NCBI GenBank assembly: GCA_963832965.1
Contig: CAWHVW010000002.1
Coordinates: 682,001-746,000, forward strand
Direction: 5' to 3'
DNA: 64,000 nt
Origin: CAWACP01 sp963832965
Lineage (GTDB): Bacteria > Acidobacteriota > Terriglobia > Bryobacterales > Bryobacteraceae
The translations under genes were made by a program, and so were the position numbers. Each line of letters starts with the position of its first letter. The first letter of the stretch is position 1. Below the pieces are notes generated by a model. It had not been told where the DNA came from, did not search any database, and saw only the letters and a list, made by a program, of their open reading frames with translations. Of this stretch, positions 9,320-18,337 are shown piece after piece.

Positions 9320-11491
9320 CTATTGCGGCTTCTCAGCGCGCACGTCGTATTCCGGATGCGGAACCCCCATCAGCCATTTGTCGAACCACGCCACGATGTG
9401 GTCCAGCCGCTCAATGCGATGCCATGGCTCGCCCGAACGCGAAAGCTCGTGCGTCTCTCGAGGAAACACCACCATGGCCGTCGGTCGTTTCATGTACTTG
9501 AGTGCGCGAAAAAGCTGTTCGCCACCCGAATCCTGCGGAGTGCGGTAGTCGGATTCGCCCAGCACAAACAGAACGGGAGTGTGGATATCCTTCACGTAAG
9601 TGATCGCCGATCGATTCGCGTAATCCTGTGGGTCTTCGAAGGGCGGCGCCTTGAACCAGCTCGGCTCAAAGAGGGTGAAATCGGCGGTATACCACCACGA
9701 CGCCCAGTTGGAAATGTCGCGTTGCGATACCGCGGCGGCGAACCGGTCCGTATGCGTGATGGTCCAGTCGGTAAGAACCCCGCCGCCGCTGCCGCCGGTC
9801 ACGGCCAGTCTCTTCGGGTCGACGTAGCCGCGCTTCAAAACCTCGTCCACGCCGATCATCAGATCGCGGTAGTCGTCGCCTGGATAATGATACTGGATGA
9901 TGTTGCCGAACTCCTGGCCGTAACTCGTGGAGCCGCGCGGGTTGATATAAAGAACAACGTATCCTTTTGCCGCCATCCATTGAAATTCGTGATCTAAGAC
10001 CCACCCATACGCGGAGTGCGGACCGCCGTGGATGTCCAAAATCAGCGGGTACTGTTTCTTCGGGTCAAAATCGGGCGGCTTCTGAATCCATCCCTCAATC
10101 CGCTTTCCGTCGAAGCTGGCGTAATCGATCTCTTCCGGCGCGGTCAGATTGAGCTGCTCCCAGAGTTTCCCGTTGAGGTCGGTGATGCGGGTTTGAGCGC
10201 CGTTGTCCGTCACGGTGAACAGATCGCCAATCATCTCCGGAGTGGAGACCAGAGCAACCATGGCGCGGGCATCCGGAGTAACCGAAAAATCAAGAACGGC
10301 TTCGTCGCCCCGTGTGATTTCGGTCACCGTTCCGGATTGCGCGTCAACGCGGACCAGCGGCGTGCGGCCCTGCTTCTCCACCTTGTCGAACAGCCAGCGT
10401 CCGTCCGGGGACCAGTGGAGTGTGCTCCCGTTCCCGCCGCGCGGAGCGGCGTTGTCGCCCCCCACCGAGGAGCCCATATCGAAATCGTAGTCAGCCGTCA
10501 GGTTCCTCGGTGCTGCGCCTGGAACGGCATCCATCACCCAGAGATCGGGCTGCGAATAGGACCGCACCGGCTGCGTCACCGAACCGTGGAAGGCAAACTC
10601 GCGGCCATCGGGGCTCAGAGCCAGGTCGCCGATCCCCATGGGAATAGTGGCCAGCTTTTCCGGCGAACTTCCACCGCCCGCGGCAACCGAGTAAATATCC
10701 GTCGCCGGCAGTTCGTAATAAGGCTCAGCGACGCGATCGGTCAGAAAATAAATACGCGAGCCGTCGTGGCTCCAGACAACTTCACCTTCGTCGAAATCCC
10801 CGCTCGTAACTTGCACGGGTTTGGTGAGCTCGTCGGAGTGAGTGGGCAGGTCCAGCACCCAGATGTGCTCGTGGCGCTTCGGGTCCAGATAGCCCTCATT
10901 GTTGCTGCGATAGACCGCGCGATTGATAATATGCACGTCTGATTCGTGCTCCGTCTCCGGCTCCGCTTTGGCCTTCTTGCGCTCGGCCTTTTCGATATCT
11001 TCCGGAGTCGTGGAACTCAGAAATGCGATCCGCTTGCTATCCGGCGACCAGACCGGCCCCGCGGCTCCTTTAGGCAGATCGGTGATGATCCGGGCTTCTC
11101 CCCCCGCCAGCGGCAGCAGCGCGAGTTGAGGCGGCGCGGGTTTGCCCGTTTCGTCTTTGTCGCCGCCACGGACAAAGGCGATGTGCGTCCCATCCGGCGA
11201 CCAGCGGGGCTGCGCGTCATGTTTGCCGTTCGTCATGCGCACCGGGGAAGCGCCCCCGGATGTGGCCACCGTCCAGATGGAGGTTTCATACCCAGTGCGC
11301 TTCTCGTCCACATTGACCCGCGTGAAAGCCACATGGGCGCCATCGGGCGAGAGCTGCGGATTGGCCACCCAGACGAAGTCAAAGAGGTCCTTCTCGCTGA
11401 TGGCTCGCTTCTGAGCGCCGTTTTGCGCTCCGAACGAAGCAACAATCGCCAGGCTGACAAGCACCATGGGCAGGCGAAATTTCACGGGCAT
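9320..11491 (-). CDS. Secreted S9-family peptidase (acylaminoacyl/dipeptidyl peptidase type)
   Basis: This protein of about 723 residues has a signal peptide, a beta-propeller with repeated LSPDGxxxAF / WSPDGxxIAF blades and a C-terminal alpha/beta-hydrolase domain. The triad is visible as Ser in VTGGSGGGVLTDW, Asp in LGESDYRTPQD and His in PRETHELSR. Such enzymes trim short or N-blocked peptides. I use ATG 11491; an in-frame TTG lies 3 bases upstream. The short gap to the GH78 gene suggests co-transcription. Its start lies 28 bases from the divergent GNAT gene. Confidence 0.85.
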   Translation of the reverse strand: MPVKFRLPMVLVSLAIVASFGAQNGAQKRAISEKDLFDFVWVANPQLSPDGAHVAFTRVNVDEKRTGYETSIWTVATSGGASPVRMTNGKHDAQPRWSPDGTHIAFVRGGDKDETGKPAPPQLALLPLAGGEARIITDLPKGAAGPVWSPDSKRIAFLSSTTPEDIEKAERKKAKAEPETEHESDVHIINRAVYRSNNEGYLDPKRHEHIWVLDLPTHSDELTKPVQVTSGDFDEGEVVWSHDGSRIYFLTDRVAEPYYELPATDIYSVAAGGGSSPEKLATIPMGIGDLALSPDGREFAFHGSVTQPVRSYSQPDLWVMDAVPGAAPRNLTADYDFDMGSSVGGDNAAPRGGNGSTLHWSPDGRWLFDKVEKQGRTPLVRVDAQSGTVTEITRGDEAVLDFSVTPDARAMVALVSTPEMIGDLFTVTDNGAQTRITDLNGKLWEQLNLTAPEEIDYASFDGKRIEGWIQKPPDFDPKKQYPLILDIHGGPHSAYGWVLDHEFQWMAAKGYVVLYINPRGSTSYGQEFGNIIQYHYPGDDYRDLMIGVDEVLKRGYVDPKRLAVTGGSGGGVLTDWTITHTDRFAAAVSQRDISNWASWWYTADFTLFEPSWFKAPPFEDPQDYANRSAITYVKDIHTPVLFVLGESDYRTPQDSGGEQLFRALKYMKRPTAMVVFPRETHELSRSGEPWHRIERLDHIVAWFDKWLMGVPHPEYDVRAEKPQ

Positions 11492-11519
11492 CAACGCAGT
11501 GTACTATAACCACGTGACA

Positions 11520-12320
11520 ATGTTTTCAGACCTCGCCCTCGCCAGGCGCCTGGAGCGCGCCGAAGGGCACGCGTGCGCGCAGTTCGCTGAGGCCCGGCGT
11601 CGCCTCAACCCCGCAAGCGGAGCCGAGTGGATGGAATGCGCGGGAGCGTACGTGGTCTTCGATAGTATCGACTCTCCGGTGACCCAGAGCTTCGGACTCG
11701 GCCTCTCCGAAGAACTGAACGCAGCCGTACTGGTCACCGTAGAGGCCTTCTTCCGCGACCGCGGAGCGCCCGTGGTTCTCGAAGTGAGTCCGCTTGCGGG
11801 GGTTGCGGCGCTGGACCTGCTTTGTGCCCGCGGCTACAAACCGGTCGAAATCAGCAGCGTCCTCTATCGGGCGGTCGAGAAACCCGCGCCCGAAATTCAG
11901 AGCAATATCAGTGTCCGCGCGATTGATGCGGCGGAGAGCGAACTGTGGGCCGGCATCAGCGCGAGAGGCTGGGCGAACGAACATCCCGAGCTGGAGGATT
12001 TCCTGCGGCAGTTCGGCGCAGCCATCGCTTCAGCGTGCGGCCAGAGTGTCTGCTTTCTGGCCGAAGCTGATGGCGCGCCGGGCGCGGCGGGCGTGCTCTG
12101 GATACACCAGGGAGTGGCGCTCTTCGGCGGCTCGGCTACGGTTCCCGAAAGGCGCCGCCGCGGACTTCAGGGCGCTCTTCTCCGGGAGCGCATGCGCTGG
12201 GCATTCGAGCGCGGCTGCGATCTGGCGATGATGGTAGCCGAGGCGGGCAGCAATTCCCAGCGCAACGCCGAGCGCCAGGGGTTCCGCATCGCCTACACGC
12301 GCACGAAGTGGCGCGGCTGA
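11520..12320 (+). CDS. GNAT-family N-acetyltransferase
   Basis: This 266-residue protein has a C-terminal GNAT fold: VPERRRRGLQGALLRERMRW is the acetyl-CoA pyrophosphate loop and NSQRNAERQGFRIAYTRTKW the final beta-strand and loop. The N-terminal half (up to about residue 130) looks like a second, degenerate GNAT-like domain. The acceptor cannot be told from sequence. I start at ATG 11520 because the longer frame would extend into the divergent peptidase gene. Confidence 0.75.
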   Translation: MFSDLALARRLERAEGHACAQFAEARRRLNPASGAEWMECAGAYVVFDSIDSPVTQSFGLGLSEELNAAVLVTVEAFFRDRGAPVVLEVSPLAGVAALDLLCARGYKPVEISSVLYRAVEKPAPEIQSNISVRAIDAAESELWAGISARGWANEHPELEDFLRQFGAAIASACGQSVCFLAEADGAPGAAGVLWIHQGVALFGGSATVPERRRRGLQGALLRERMRWAFERGCDLAMMVAEAGSNSQRNAERQGFRIAYTRTKWRG

Positions 12321-12351
12321 GCCGCAAGCCATAGCTCACCCGCAAGCCGTT

Positions 12352-12377
12352 ACCGAACCGCGACGGTGACGGAGCGG
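12352..12377 (+). repeat. CCGAACCGCGAC repeat, copy a
   Basis: The core CCGAACCGCGACGGTGACGG, continuing AGCGG, is one of seven copies in the window, counting two inside MITEs. It contains the small stem-loop ACCG-cga-CGGT. This copy lies between the GNAT gene and the Tat-exported glycosidase gene. Confidence 0.8.
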
Positions 12378-12413
12378 AGTCCAAAGCAGCTCGTGGGGAG
12401 GAGACGCGTCAAT

Positions 12414-14507
12414 ATGGAAATCACCCGCCGTGAATGCTTACAAGCGGGCGCTCTGGCGGCGGCCGGCGCGGTTTTGGGCCAGCAGAGCGCGGACCAAAGC
12501 TGGTACGGCCGGCCCATGCGCTGGGCGCAACTGGCTTTCGTCGAGGACGATCCCGGCCGCTACGATCCCCTCTTCTGGCTCGACTACTTCAAGCGCATTC
12601 ACGCCGACGGAGCGTGCCTCAGCGCCGGCGGATGCGTGGCTTTCTATCCGACCAGAATCCCGCTGCACCACCGCAGCAGGTTCCTCGGAAATAGCGACCC
12701 GTTTGGAGAGATGCTGGCCGGTTGCCGCAAACTCGGCATGAATGTCATCGCGCGCGTGGATCCCCACGCTGCCCGCCAGGACGTCTTCGATGCTCATCCG
12801 GACTGGATCGCGGTGGAGGCCAACGGGCAGCCCCGCCGTCATTGGGCCATGCCGGATCTATGGGTCACCTGCGCGCTCGGCCCCTACAATTTCGAATTCA
12901 TGACCAGCGTGATCCAGGAGATCACGGCACTGTACGAAGTGGATGGCATTTTCGCGAATCGCTGGAGCGGTTCCGGCATGTGCTACTGCCAGCACTGCCA
13001 GCGGAATTTCAAGGAATTCAGCGGCCTCCAACTTCCGCGAACGGCGCCCGGCCCTGCGGAGGCCCAAACGCAGTATGCCGTCTGGCAGAAGAAGCGTCTG
13101 ATCGAGTTGTATCTTCTCTGGGACGCCGAAATCAGGAAGCGGAACCCGAATGCTGCATTCTTCCCGAACGGATTCGATCAGATACGCGACAGCGTATCCG
13201 TTCCCGTTCTTTTTGCGGACCGCCAGGCCCGTTCCGGAAACACTCCGGCCTGGCAAAACGGCAGGTCTGCCAAGCTCGCTCGCTCCACTTTCGGCTTGAA
13301 GCCGATTGTGGGTTTGTTCAGTGTCGGTCTCGAAGCGCCATACCGCTGGAAGGACTCCGTCCAGAACCCCAATGAAATCCGCATGTGGGCCGTGGATGGC
13401 ATCGCCCAGGGGTTCCGTCCCTGGGTGATCAAGTTCAACGCGAAGCCGCTGGATCGCCGCTGGTTCCAGCCCGTGGAGGACTTGTTCGTCTGGCACTGGA
13501 AGAACGAAAAGTACATGCGGAACCAGCGCCCGCTGGCGCGTGTCGGGCTGGTCTCGGCGCCCGGTTCCGCGGACCACGAATCCGGCTTCTATCATGCCCT
13601 CGTCGAAGCGCGCATCCCTTTCGAAATGGTCGCCGCTGAGTTCGACCCGGCGCGGTTGCAGCAATTCAAAGTGCTGGGTCTCCCCAACGTCGCCAACCTT
13701 TCCGATTCGCAGTGCGCGCAGTTGAAGACCTTCGTCGAGAATGGAGGCGGGCTCGTCGCCACTCACCAAACGTCATTGTGTGACGAGCACGGCCGGCGCC
13801 GCGACAACTTCGGCCTCGCCGGGCTCTTCGGCGCGTCATTTGCCGGCAATGTAATCGAGCGCCAGCAGAATGCGTACCTGGATATCGAAGACCATTCCCA
13901 TCCCCTGCTCGCCGGCCTCGAGGACGCGGGCCGCATGATTCACGGCGTCATGCGTGTTGAGATTCGCGTCGCGCCAGGCTGGCGTGCGCCGCTCATGACG
14001 GTGCCCTCCTACCCTGATCTGCCGATGGAAGAAGTTTACCCGCGCATTACGAAAACGGATATCCCCGGCGTGATGCTCCGCTCCGTGGGCGCCGGGCGCG
14101 TGGTCTACTTCCCGTGGGATATCGACCGGACCTTCTGGGAAGTCATGAGCCAGGACCACGGCATCGTCCTCGCCAATGCCGTCCTCTGGGCCGCGAACGA
14201 AGCACAGCCCTTGAGCGTTCAAGGGCCCGGCATACTCGATGTGTCCCTGTGGAAGCAGCAGTCTTCAGTCACCGCCCACCTGGTGAATCTCTCGAACCCG
14301 ATGATGATGAAAGGGCCTTTCCGCGAGATTCTGCCGGTTGGCCCCCAGAAGGTGCGGTTGAAGCTACCCGCCGGATCGGAGGCCCGCCAGGTTCAGTATC
14401 TGGTCAGCGAAGCCCGCGCCCAGTGGACCCAAAGTGGAGCATGGGTTGAGCTCACCACTCCGCCCATCGGCCTGCATGAGGTGATCGCGATAGAGGTGTC
14501 GCGATAG
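12414..14507 (+). CDS. Tat-exported putative glycoside hydrolase (GHL6/beta-galactosidase trimerisation type)
   Basis: This 697-residue protein begins with a twin-arginine signal (ITRRECLQAGALAAAGAVLG). The first ~370 residues look like a TIM barrel of the hypothetical glycosyl hydrolase 6 type, with acidic residues in EVDGIFANRWSGSGMCYCQHC. Residues ~380-600 resemble the class-I glutaminase-like beta-galactosidase trimerisation domain, with a small beta domain at the end. A GGGGAGGAG ribosome binding site lies shortly before ATG 12414. The substrate is unknown, and Tat export suggests a folded, possibly metal-binding enzyme. The CYCQHC motif could bind metal. Confidence 0.65.
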   Translation: MEITRRECLQAGALAAAGAVLGQQSADQSWYGRPMRWAQLAFVEDDPGRYDPLFWLDYFKRIHADGACLSAGGCVAFYPTRIPLHHRSRFLGNSDPFGEMLAGCRKLGMNVIARVDPHAARQDVFDAHPDWIAVEANGQPRRHWAMPDLWVTCALGPYNFEFMTSVIQEITALYEVDGIFANRWSGSGMCYCQHCQRNFKEFSGLQLPRTAPGPAEAQTQYAVWQKKRLIELYLLWDAEIRKRNPNAAFFPNGFDQIRDSVSVPVLFADRQARSGNTPAWQNGRSAKLARSTFGLKPIVGLFSVGLEAPYRWKDSVQNPNEIRMWAVDGIAQGFRPWVIKFNAKPLDRRWFQPVEDLFVWHWKNEKYMRNQRPLARVGLVSAPGSADHESGFYHALVEARIPFEMVAAEFDPARLQQFKVLGLPNVANLSDSQCAQLKTFVENGGGLVATHQTSLCDEHGRRRDNFGLAGLFGASFAGNVIERQQNAYLDIEDHSHPLLAGLEDAGRMIHGVMRVEIRVAPGWRAPLMTVPSYPDLPMEEVYPRITKTDIPGVMLRSVGAGRVVYFPWDIDRTFWEVMSQDHGIVLANAVLWAANEAQPLSVQGPGILDVSLWKQQSSVTAHLVNLSNPMMMKGPFREILPVGPQKVRLKLPAGSEARQVQYLVSEARAQWTQSGAWVELTTPPIGLHEVIAIEVSR

Positions 14508-14529
14508 ATCTGTAGAGGATTTCAGACCC

Positions 14530-15222
14530 TCAGGCGCTGGCCGCCGGAGCGTTTTCCTTGATGTCGGTAACCCAGCCGTCCGCAAGGTTGATAACGCGCT
14601 GGCCATACTCCGCGTTCCTCTCGTTGTGGGTCACCTGAATGATGGTAGTGCCTTCATTGTTCAGGCGCTTGAACATCTCCATGATCTCCTTGCCCTGGCT
14701 GGAATGGAGATTGCCCGTGGGCTCATCGGCGAGAATCACCTTGGGGCTGGCGATCATCGCGCGCGCCACCGCCACCAGTTGCTGCTGGCCTCCGGAGAGC
14801 TGATTGGGGAACAGATCCTTCTTGCCGACAATCTGGAACTTGTCGAGAATATCGCAAACGATGCTGTCGCGCTCCGATTTCTTGATATTGCGGTAAGACA
14901 GCGGGATCTCGAGGTTCTCGTACACGGTCAGCGAATCCAGCAAATGATAGCTCTGAAACACGAAGCCGAAGTACTTCTTGTACAGCTCCATCCGGTCCTT
15001 TTTGGCCATTTTGTGGACGGGATGGTCCAGCAGGTAATACTCGCCGGTCCACGCGCTGTCGTGCATGCCCAGCAGGTGCAGCAGCGTGCTCTTGCCCGCG
15101 CCGGAGGGGCCCATGATGGAGATGAAGTCCCCCTCACGGACGTCCAGGTTGATGCGCCGCAGGACGAAGGTCTTGGTCGGCCCGTGCTCGAAGTACTTTT
15201 CTATGTTGCGAAGCTGGATCAT
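14530..15222 (-). CDS. ABC transporter ATPase, MacB/LolD type (1)
   Basis: This is a 230-residue nucleotide-binding subunit of a MacB/LolD-like exporter. It shows Walker A GPSGAGKST (residues ~38-46), signature LSGGQQQLVAVARAM and Walker B VILADEPTGN. It is the last of four minus-strand genes encoding an HlyD-type adaptor, a second ATPase and a tiny membrane protein. No FtsX/MacB-type permease is encoded in the window, so the partner must be elsewhere. It ends 22 bases from the convergent glycosidase gene. Confidence 0.9.
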   Translation of the reverse strand: MIQLRNIEKYFEHGPTKTFVLRRINLDVREGDFISIMGPSGAGKSTLLHLLGMHDSAWTGEYYLLDHPVHKMAKKDRMELYKKYFGFVFQSYHLLDSLTVYENLEIPLSYRNIKKSERDSIVCDILDKFQIVGKKDLFPNQLSGGQQQLVAVARAMIASPKVILADEPTGNLHSSQGKEIMEMFKRLNNEGTTIIQVTHNERNAEYGQRVINLADGWVTDIKENAPAASA

Positions 15223-15298
15223 GGTGTTCGATTCCTATCTTATGCTTTCCGCGGGGACACCTGTCTCCAGCGGCCTGGAACGGCGCGGCAGACGGATA

Positions 15299-15559
15299 CT
15301 ACAGCCGCGGGAGCTGCGGGAAAGCGGGCAGCCTGACCAGTTCCGGCATGGCCGGCATCTTCGGCGGCGCGGGCATCGCGGGCGGGCTCGGAAGCGCTGG
15401 CATCCGCGGGGCGATGACTCCTATTTCGTGGGTGTCGTCAACCACTCCGATGCGCACGCCGTCGGCGAGACACATGGGCCCGTGATCGATGAAATAACCC
15501 GACACCAGCACGATCAACACAATGAAGAACAACGCAAAGGCATCTACGTTCCGGGGCAT
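15299..15559 (-). CDS. Small membrane protein with Pro/Met-rich tail
   Basis: This 86-residue protein has one N-terminal membrane segment (VDAFALFFIVLIVLVSGYFI) and then an external tail of repeated Pro-Ala-Met-Pro motifs. I do not recognise a family. Its ATG overlaps the stop codon of the upstream ATPase gene (TAATG), which argues strongly that it is translated and belongs to the efflux module. Confidence 0.7.
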   Translation of the reverse strand: MPRNVDAFALFFIVLIVLVSGYFIDHGPMCLADGVRIGVVDDTHEIGVIAPRMPALPSPPAMPAPPKMPAMPELVRLPAFPQLPRL

Positions 15560-16269
15560 TACACCACTCCTACATTACTGGCTTGTTCCTCCACGATTCG
15601 TCCGTCGAACAAGTGAATGGAACGGTCTGCGTAACGCGCATAGCGCGGGTCGTGCGTCACAATGCAGATGGTGGCGCCGCCGCGGTGCAATTCGCGAAGC
15701 AGGTCCATCACCGCTTCGCCATTCGCTGAGTCGAGGTTGCCGGTAGGCTCGTCGGCCAGCAGAATCGAGGGGTCGCCGGCCAGGGCGCGGGCAACCGCCA
15801 CGCGCTGCTGTTGGCCGCCGGAAAGCTGCGAGGGATAATGCTTCACGCGATGCAGCATGCCCACGCGTTCCAGCGCATCCTGCACCCGTTTCTTGCGCTC
15901 CGCGCCGGGCATCCCGCGGTAGGTCAGCGGCAGTTCCACGTTCTCATAGACGTTCAGATCGCCAATGAGGTTGAACGCCTGAAACACGAACCCGATCTCG
16001 CGGTTGCGGATGCGCGCGCGTTCGGACATCTTCAGGCTCTGCACCGGCCGCCCGTTCAAAGTGTAGGTGCCGTCGCTGGGTGAATCCAGCAGACCGAGGA
16101 TGGCCAGAAGCGTCGATTTGCCGCAGCCGGAAGGCCCCGCAATCGAGATGTATTCTCCCTTCTTGATCTCCATGTGGATCCCCGCCAGCGCATGGGTCTC
16201 CACCTCGTCGGTGACGAACACCTTGGTTACGCCATCGAGGTGAATCAGAGCCTCGCCGTTGCTTGCCAT
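15559..16269 (-). CDS. ABC transporter ATPase, MacB/LolD type (2)
   Basis: This is a 236-residue ATPase with Walker A GPSGCGKST, signature LSGGQQQRVAVARAL, Walker B ILLADEPTGN and H-loop VTHDPRYARYA. It is clearly related to, but diverged from, the ATPase at 14530, so the module has two non-identical NBDs. The stop codon is shared with the start of the small membrane-protein gene. The adaptor gene lies 52 bases upstream on the same strand. Confidence 0.92.
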   Translation of the reverse strand: MASNGEALIHLDGVTKVFVTDEVETHALAGIHMEIKKGEYISIAGPSGCGKSTLLAILGLLDSPSDGTYTLNGRPVQSLKMSERARIRNREIGFVFQAFNLIGDLNVYENVELPLTYRGMPGAERKKRVQDALERVGMLHRVKHYPSQLSGGQQQRVAVARALAGDPSILLADEPTGNLDSANGEAVMDLLRELHRGGATICIVTHDPRYARYADRSIHLFDGRIVEEQASNVGVV

Positions 16270-16321
16270 TCTGGTCTCCCTGGTAAAGATATACTACGTT
16301 CCCGCCAGCTAATAGTTCCCG

Positions 16322-17593
16322 TCAATTCAATCGGATGCGGTTGTAGGCGTCCCACGCGGACATGTCCGACAGAATCACCTTGTCGCCCACCTGCAAACCG
16401 TCGACTACTTCAATGGTGTTCACCGAACTCCGTCCCAGCGACACCGTGACCCGCGTCGCGCCCTTGCCGTCCGGATCAATCTTGAAAAGTCCAATCTTCT
16501 GATTGGCCTGGCCGATCACCGGCCGTCCCACGAACATCACATCCGCCAGACGCTCGATTTCGATGGTGCCGTCCACGCTGAGGTCAGGACGCGCGCCGTC
16601 CGGCAGCTTGCCGTCCAGCCGGACATCCACGTCCACCGTTCCATTGGTCACCGCCGGGTCGATGCGCGAAACGTGCCCGTCGGCAATTCCGTTGCGGGTG
16701 TCGATGGATGCCGCCTGGCCAATGGTCACGTCCTTGGCCTGCGTCTCTGGAATCTTCAGCGTGGCTTTCAGCTTGGAGGGTTCCACCACCTTGGCCAGAA
16801 TAGCCCCGGGAGCCACCCGCTGGCCCACTTCCAGCAGTTTGTCCGACGTGCCCAGTTGGGTGAGCACGCCATCCACGCCCGCGCGGATGGTCAACTGCTG
16901 CACTTGCTTCTTCTTCAGATCCCAGGCGGCCCGCAGTTGCTCCACCTGCACCTGCTGAGCGGCGAGCTGTGCATCAATGGATTGGCCGCTGATGTCGAGC
17001 TGCTGTTTGGAAAGCTCATAGCTGTTGTTCAGCTCCTCGGCTTTGGCCACGGAGAGCTTGGTTTCCAGGTCCGATTTGAGGCCGAGTTTGGTCAACTGCT
17101 GGTCCCGGTCGGCAGAAAGCGCCGCTTGCTGGTAATCCGAGTGCATCTGTTCGGTGGTCGATTTCTGGGTTAACTGCGAGGTTTCCAGCCGCACCTTCAG
17201 GTCGCGGTAATTCGCTTCGGCGGCTTTCAGCGCCCATTCGGCGTTCGATGACGCAAGGTCCATGTCCGGGTTGCTGAGCACGATAATCACATCGTCGGCC
17301 CGCACGTTCATCCCCGGCTGCCGGAGGATCTTGTCCACGTGGCCGTCGAACTGCGCCTGAATCCAGTTCACGTCCTCGGGCACCAGAGTGCCCAGGCCGC
17401 GCACCTGCCGCAGCATCTCACCGCGCCGTACCGTATCCGGCCATAGCGTCGACATCTCCACCGAAGGCGCTGCCGGCTTCAGGCGCAGCAGGAACAGGCA
17501 GATTCCACCCACGGCTAGGGTGCCAACCACGCCCCAGGCGATTCTCCGCATGGTGCGGCGGCGAGCTACTTCTTTTCCACGAGGGACATCCAT
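16322..17593 (-). CDS. HlyD/MacA-type periplasmic adaptor subunit
   Basis: This 423-residue membrane-fusion protein has an N-terminal anchor (residues ~16-36), a lipoyl-like segment (GTLVPEDVNWIQAQFDGHVDKI), a long alpha-hairpin (residues ~125-225) and a beta-barrel (TQAKDVTIGQAASI), ending in a short C-terminal domain. It would bridge inner-membrane ABC components to an outer-membrane channel. As the first gene of the minus-strand module it probably sets its expression. No outer-membrane factor gene is seen nearby. Confidence 0.88.
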   Translation of the reverse strand: MDVPRGKEVARRRTMRRIAWGVVGTLAVGGICLFLLRLKPAAPSVEMSTLWPDTVRRGEMLRQVRGLGTLVPEDVNWIQAQFDGHVDKILRQPGMNVRADDVIIVLSNPDMDLASSNAEWALKAAEANYRDLKVRLETSQLTQKSTTEQMHSDYQQAALSADRDQQLTKLGLKSDLETKLSVAKAEELNNSYELSKQQLDISGQSIDAQLAAQQVQVEQLRAAWDLKKKQVQQLTIRAGVDGVLTQLGTSDKLLEVGQRVAPGAILAKVVEPSKLKATLKIPETQAKDVTIGQAASIDTRNGIADGHVSRIDPAVTNGTVDVDVRLDGKLPDGARPDLSVDGTIEIERLADVMFVGRPVIGQANQKIGLFKIDPDGKGATRVTVSLGRSSVNTIEVVDGLQVGDKVILSDMSAWDAYNRIRLN

Positions 17594-17741
17594 AAGAGTT
17601 CATACCGGAAAGGGCAAGTGCCGGACCATTCGGCTTCCGGCCGGATCATATTGAAAGGATAAGGGTTAGAGTCGTCCTCGACCACCCGGCGTGGGACGTG
17701 GTGTCCGTTTTCGGGACGGACTGTGCGGGGCGGGGAAGTCA

Positions 17742-17984
17742 TTACTTGACGCGGCGGTAGACATCCTTGCGGTCCCCAACCTTTACCACCAGCACCAGCA
17801 GCACCTCGTCCTGAATCTGGTAAATGGCGCGGTAGTTCCTTCCAGGTCCCACATACACGCGGTAGAGCTTTTCCCTCGCCGCGAGCTTCTCCACGCCTTC
17901 CGGCCGCGGATTCTCCTCCAGGCGCAGAAGATCCCGATTCACGTGCCTTCGAATATGAGGATCCAGCCGCCGGAGATCCCGCAC
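17742..17984 (-). CDS. RelE/ParE-family toxin
   Basis: The frame from GTG 17984 gives 80 residues, including LRRLDPHIRRHV, KLYRVYVGPGRNYRAIYQI and VLLVLVVKVGDRKDVYRRV, which are diagnostic of the RelE/ParE fold. The same frame upstream reads YRIEFSPAAV, the normal family N-terminus, so the real protein likely starts further up at a non-standard codon. CTG 18017-18015, only a few bases after the antitoxin stop, is the best candidate. RelE-type members cleave mRNA at ribosomes and ParE-type members poison gyrase; sequence alone does not decide between them. Confidence 0.8.
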   Translation of the reverse strand: MRDLRRLDPHIRRHVNRDLLRLEENPRPEGVEKLAAREKLYRVYVGPGRNYRAIYQIQDEVLLVLVVKVGDRKDVYRRVK

Positions 17985-18019
17985 CGCGGCGGGCGAGAAC
18001 TCAATGCGGTACTCCAGGC

Positions 18020-18286
18020 CTAATCTCCGAGCTCCCGCATCAGCTCACGAAGGGGGATCGTACCCTTTTCCCTGGCCTCTTTCAGGGCCGCGCGCGCGTC
18101 CTCGATGTCGCTTCGGTCCATCTCCGCCTGCGTCAGCCGCTCCAGAAGGCGAAGGTCTTCAATGGGGACGACGGCCGCAAGGTCCTTGCCGCGCCGGGAC
18201 ACGATGGTGCGTTCCTTACCAAAGGCGGCGCGATTGACCAGGTCGGGGAACTCGTCCCGTGCTTTGGAGACATTGAGACGTGTCAT
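18020..18286 (-). CDS. Phd/YefM-family antitoxin
   Basis: This 88-residue protein starts NVSKARDEFPDLVNRAAF, followed by RTIVSRRGKDLAAVVPIEDL, the DNA-binding Phd/YefM domain. The C-terminal half (EMDRSDIEDARAALKEARE) would be the toxin-neutralising helix. It precedes the ParE-like gene with essentially no gap, the usual order. Three tandem 9-bp repeats directly upstream are the likely autoregulatory operator. Confidence 0.87.
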   Translation of the reverse strand: MTRLNVSKARDEFPDLVNRAAFGKERTIVSRRGKDLAAVVPIEDLRLLERLTQAEMDRSDIEDARAALKEAREKGTIPLRELMRELGD

Positions 18287-18294
18287 AAGAACAT

Positions 18295-18328
18295 GTACAA
18301 ACCGTACAAACCGTACACCACCAGTATA
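18295..18328 (-). promoter_or_regulatory. Antitoxin promoter with triple 9-bp operator repeats
   Basis: On the plus strand, GTACAAACC occurs at 18295 and 18304, followed by the partial copy GTACACCAC at 18313. On the minus strand a TATACT -10 box lies at 18328-18323, just before the repeats. The repeats sit between the -10 box and the antitoxin start codon, where a Phd-toxin complex could block transcription. Confidence 0.55.
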
Positions 18329-18337
18329 GGAGAGTCG

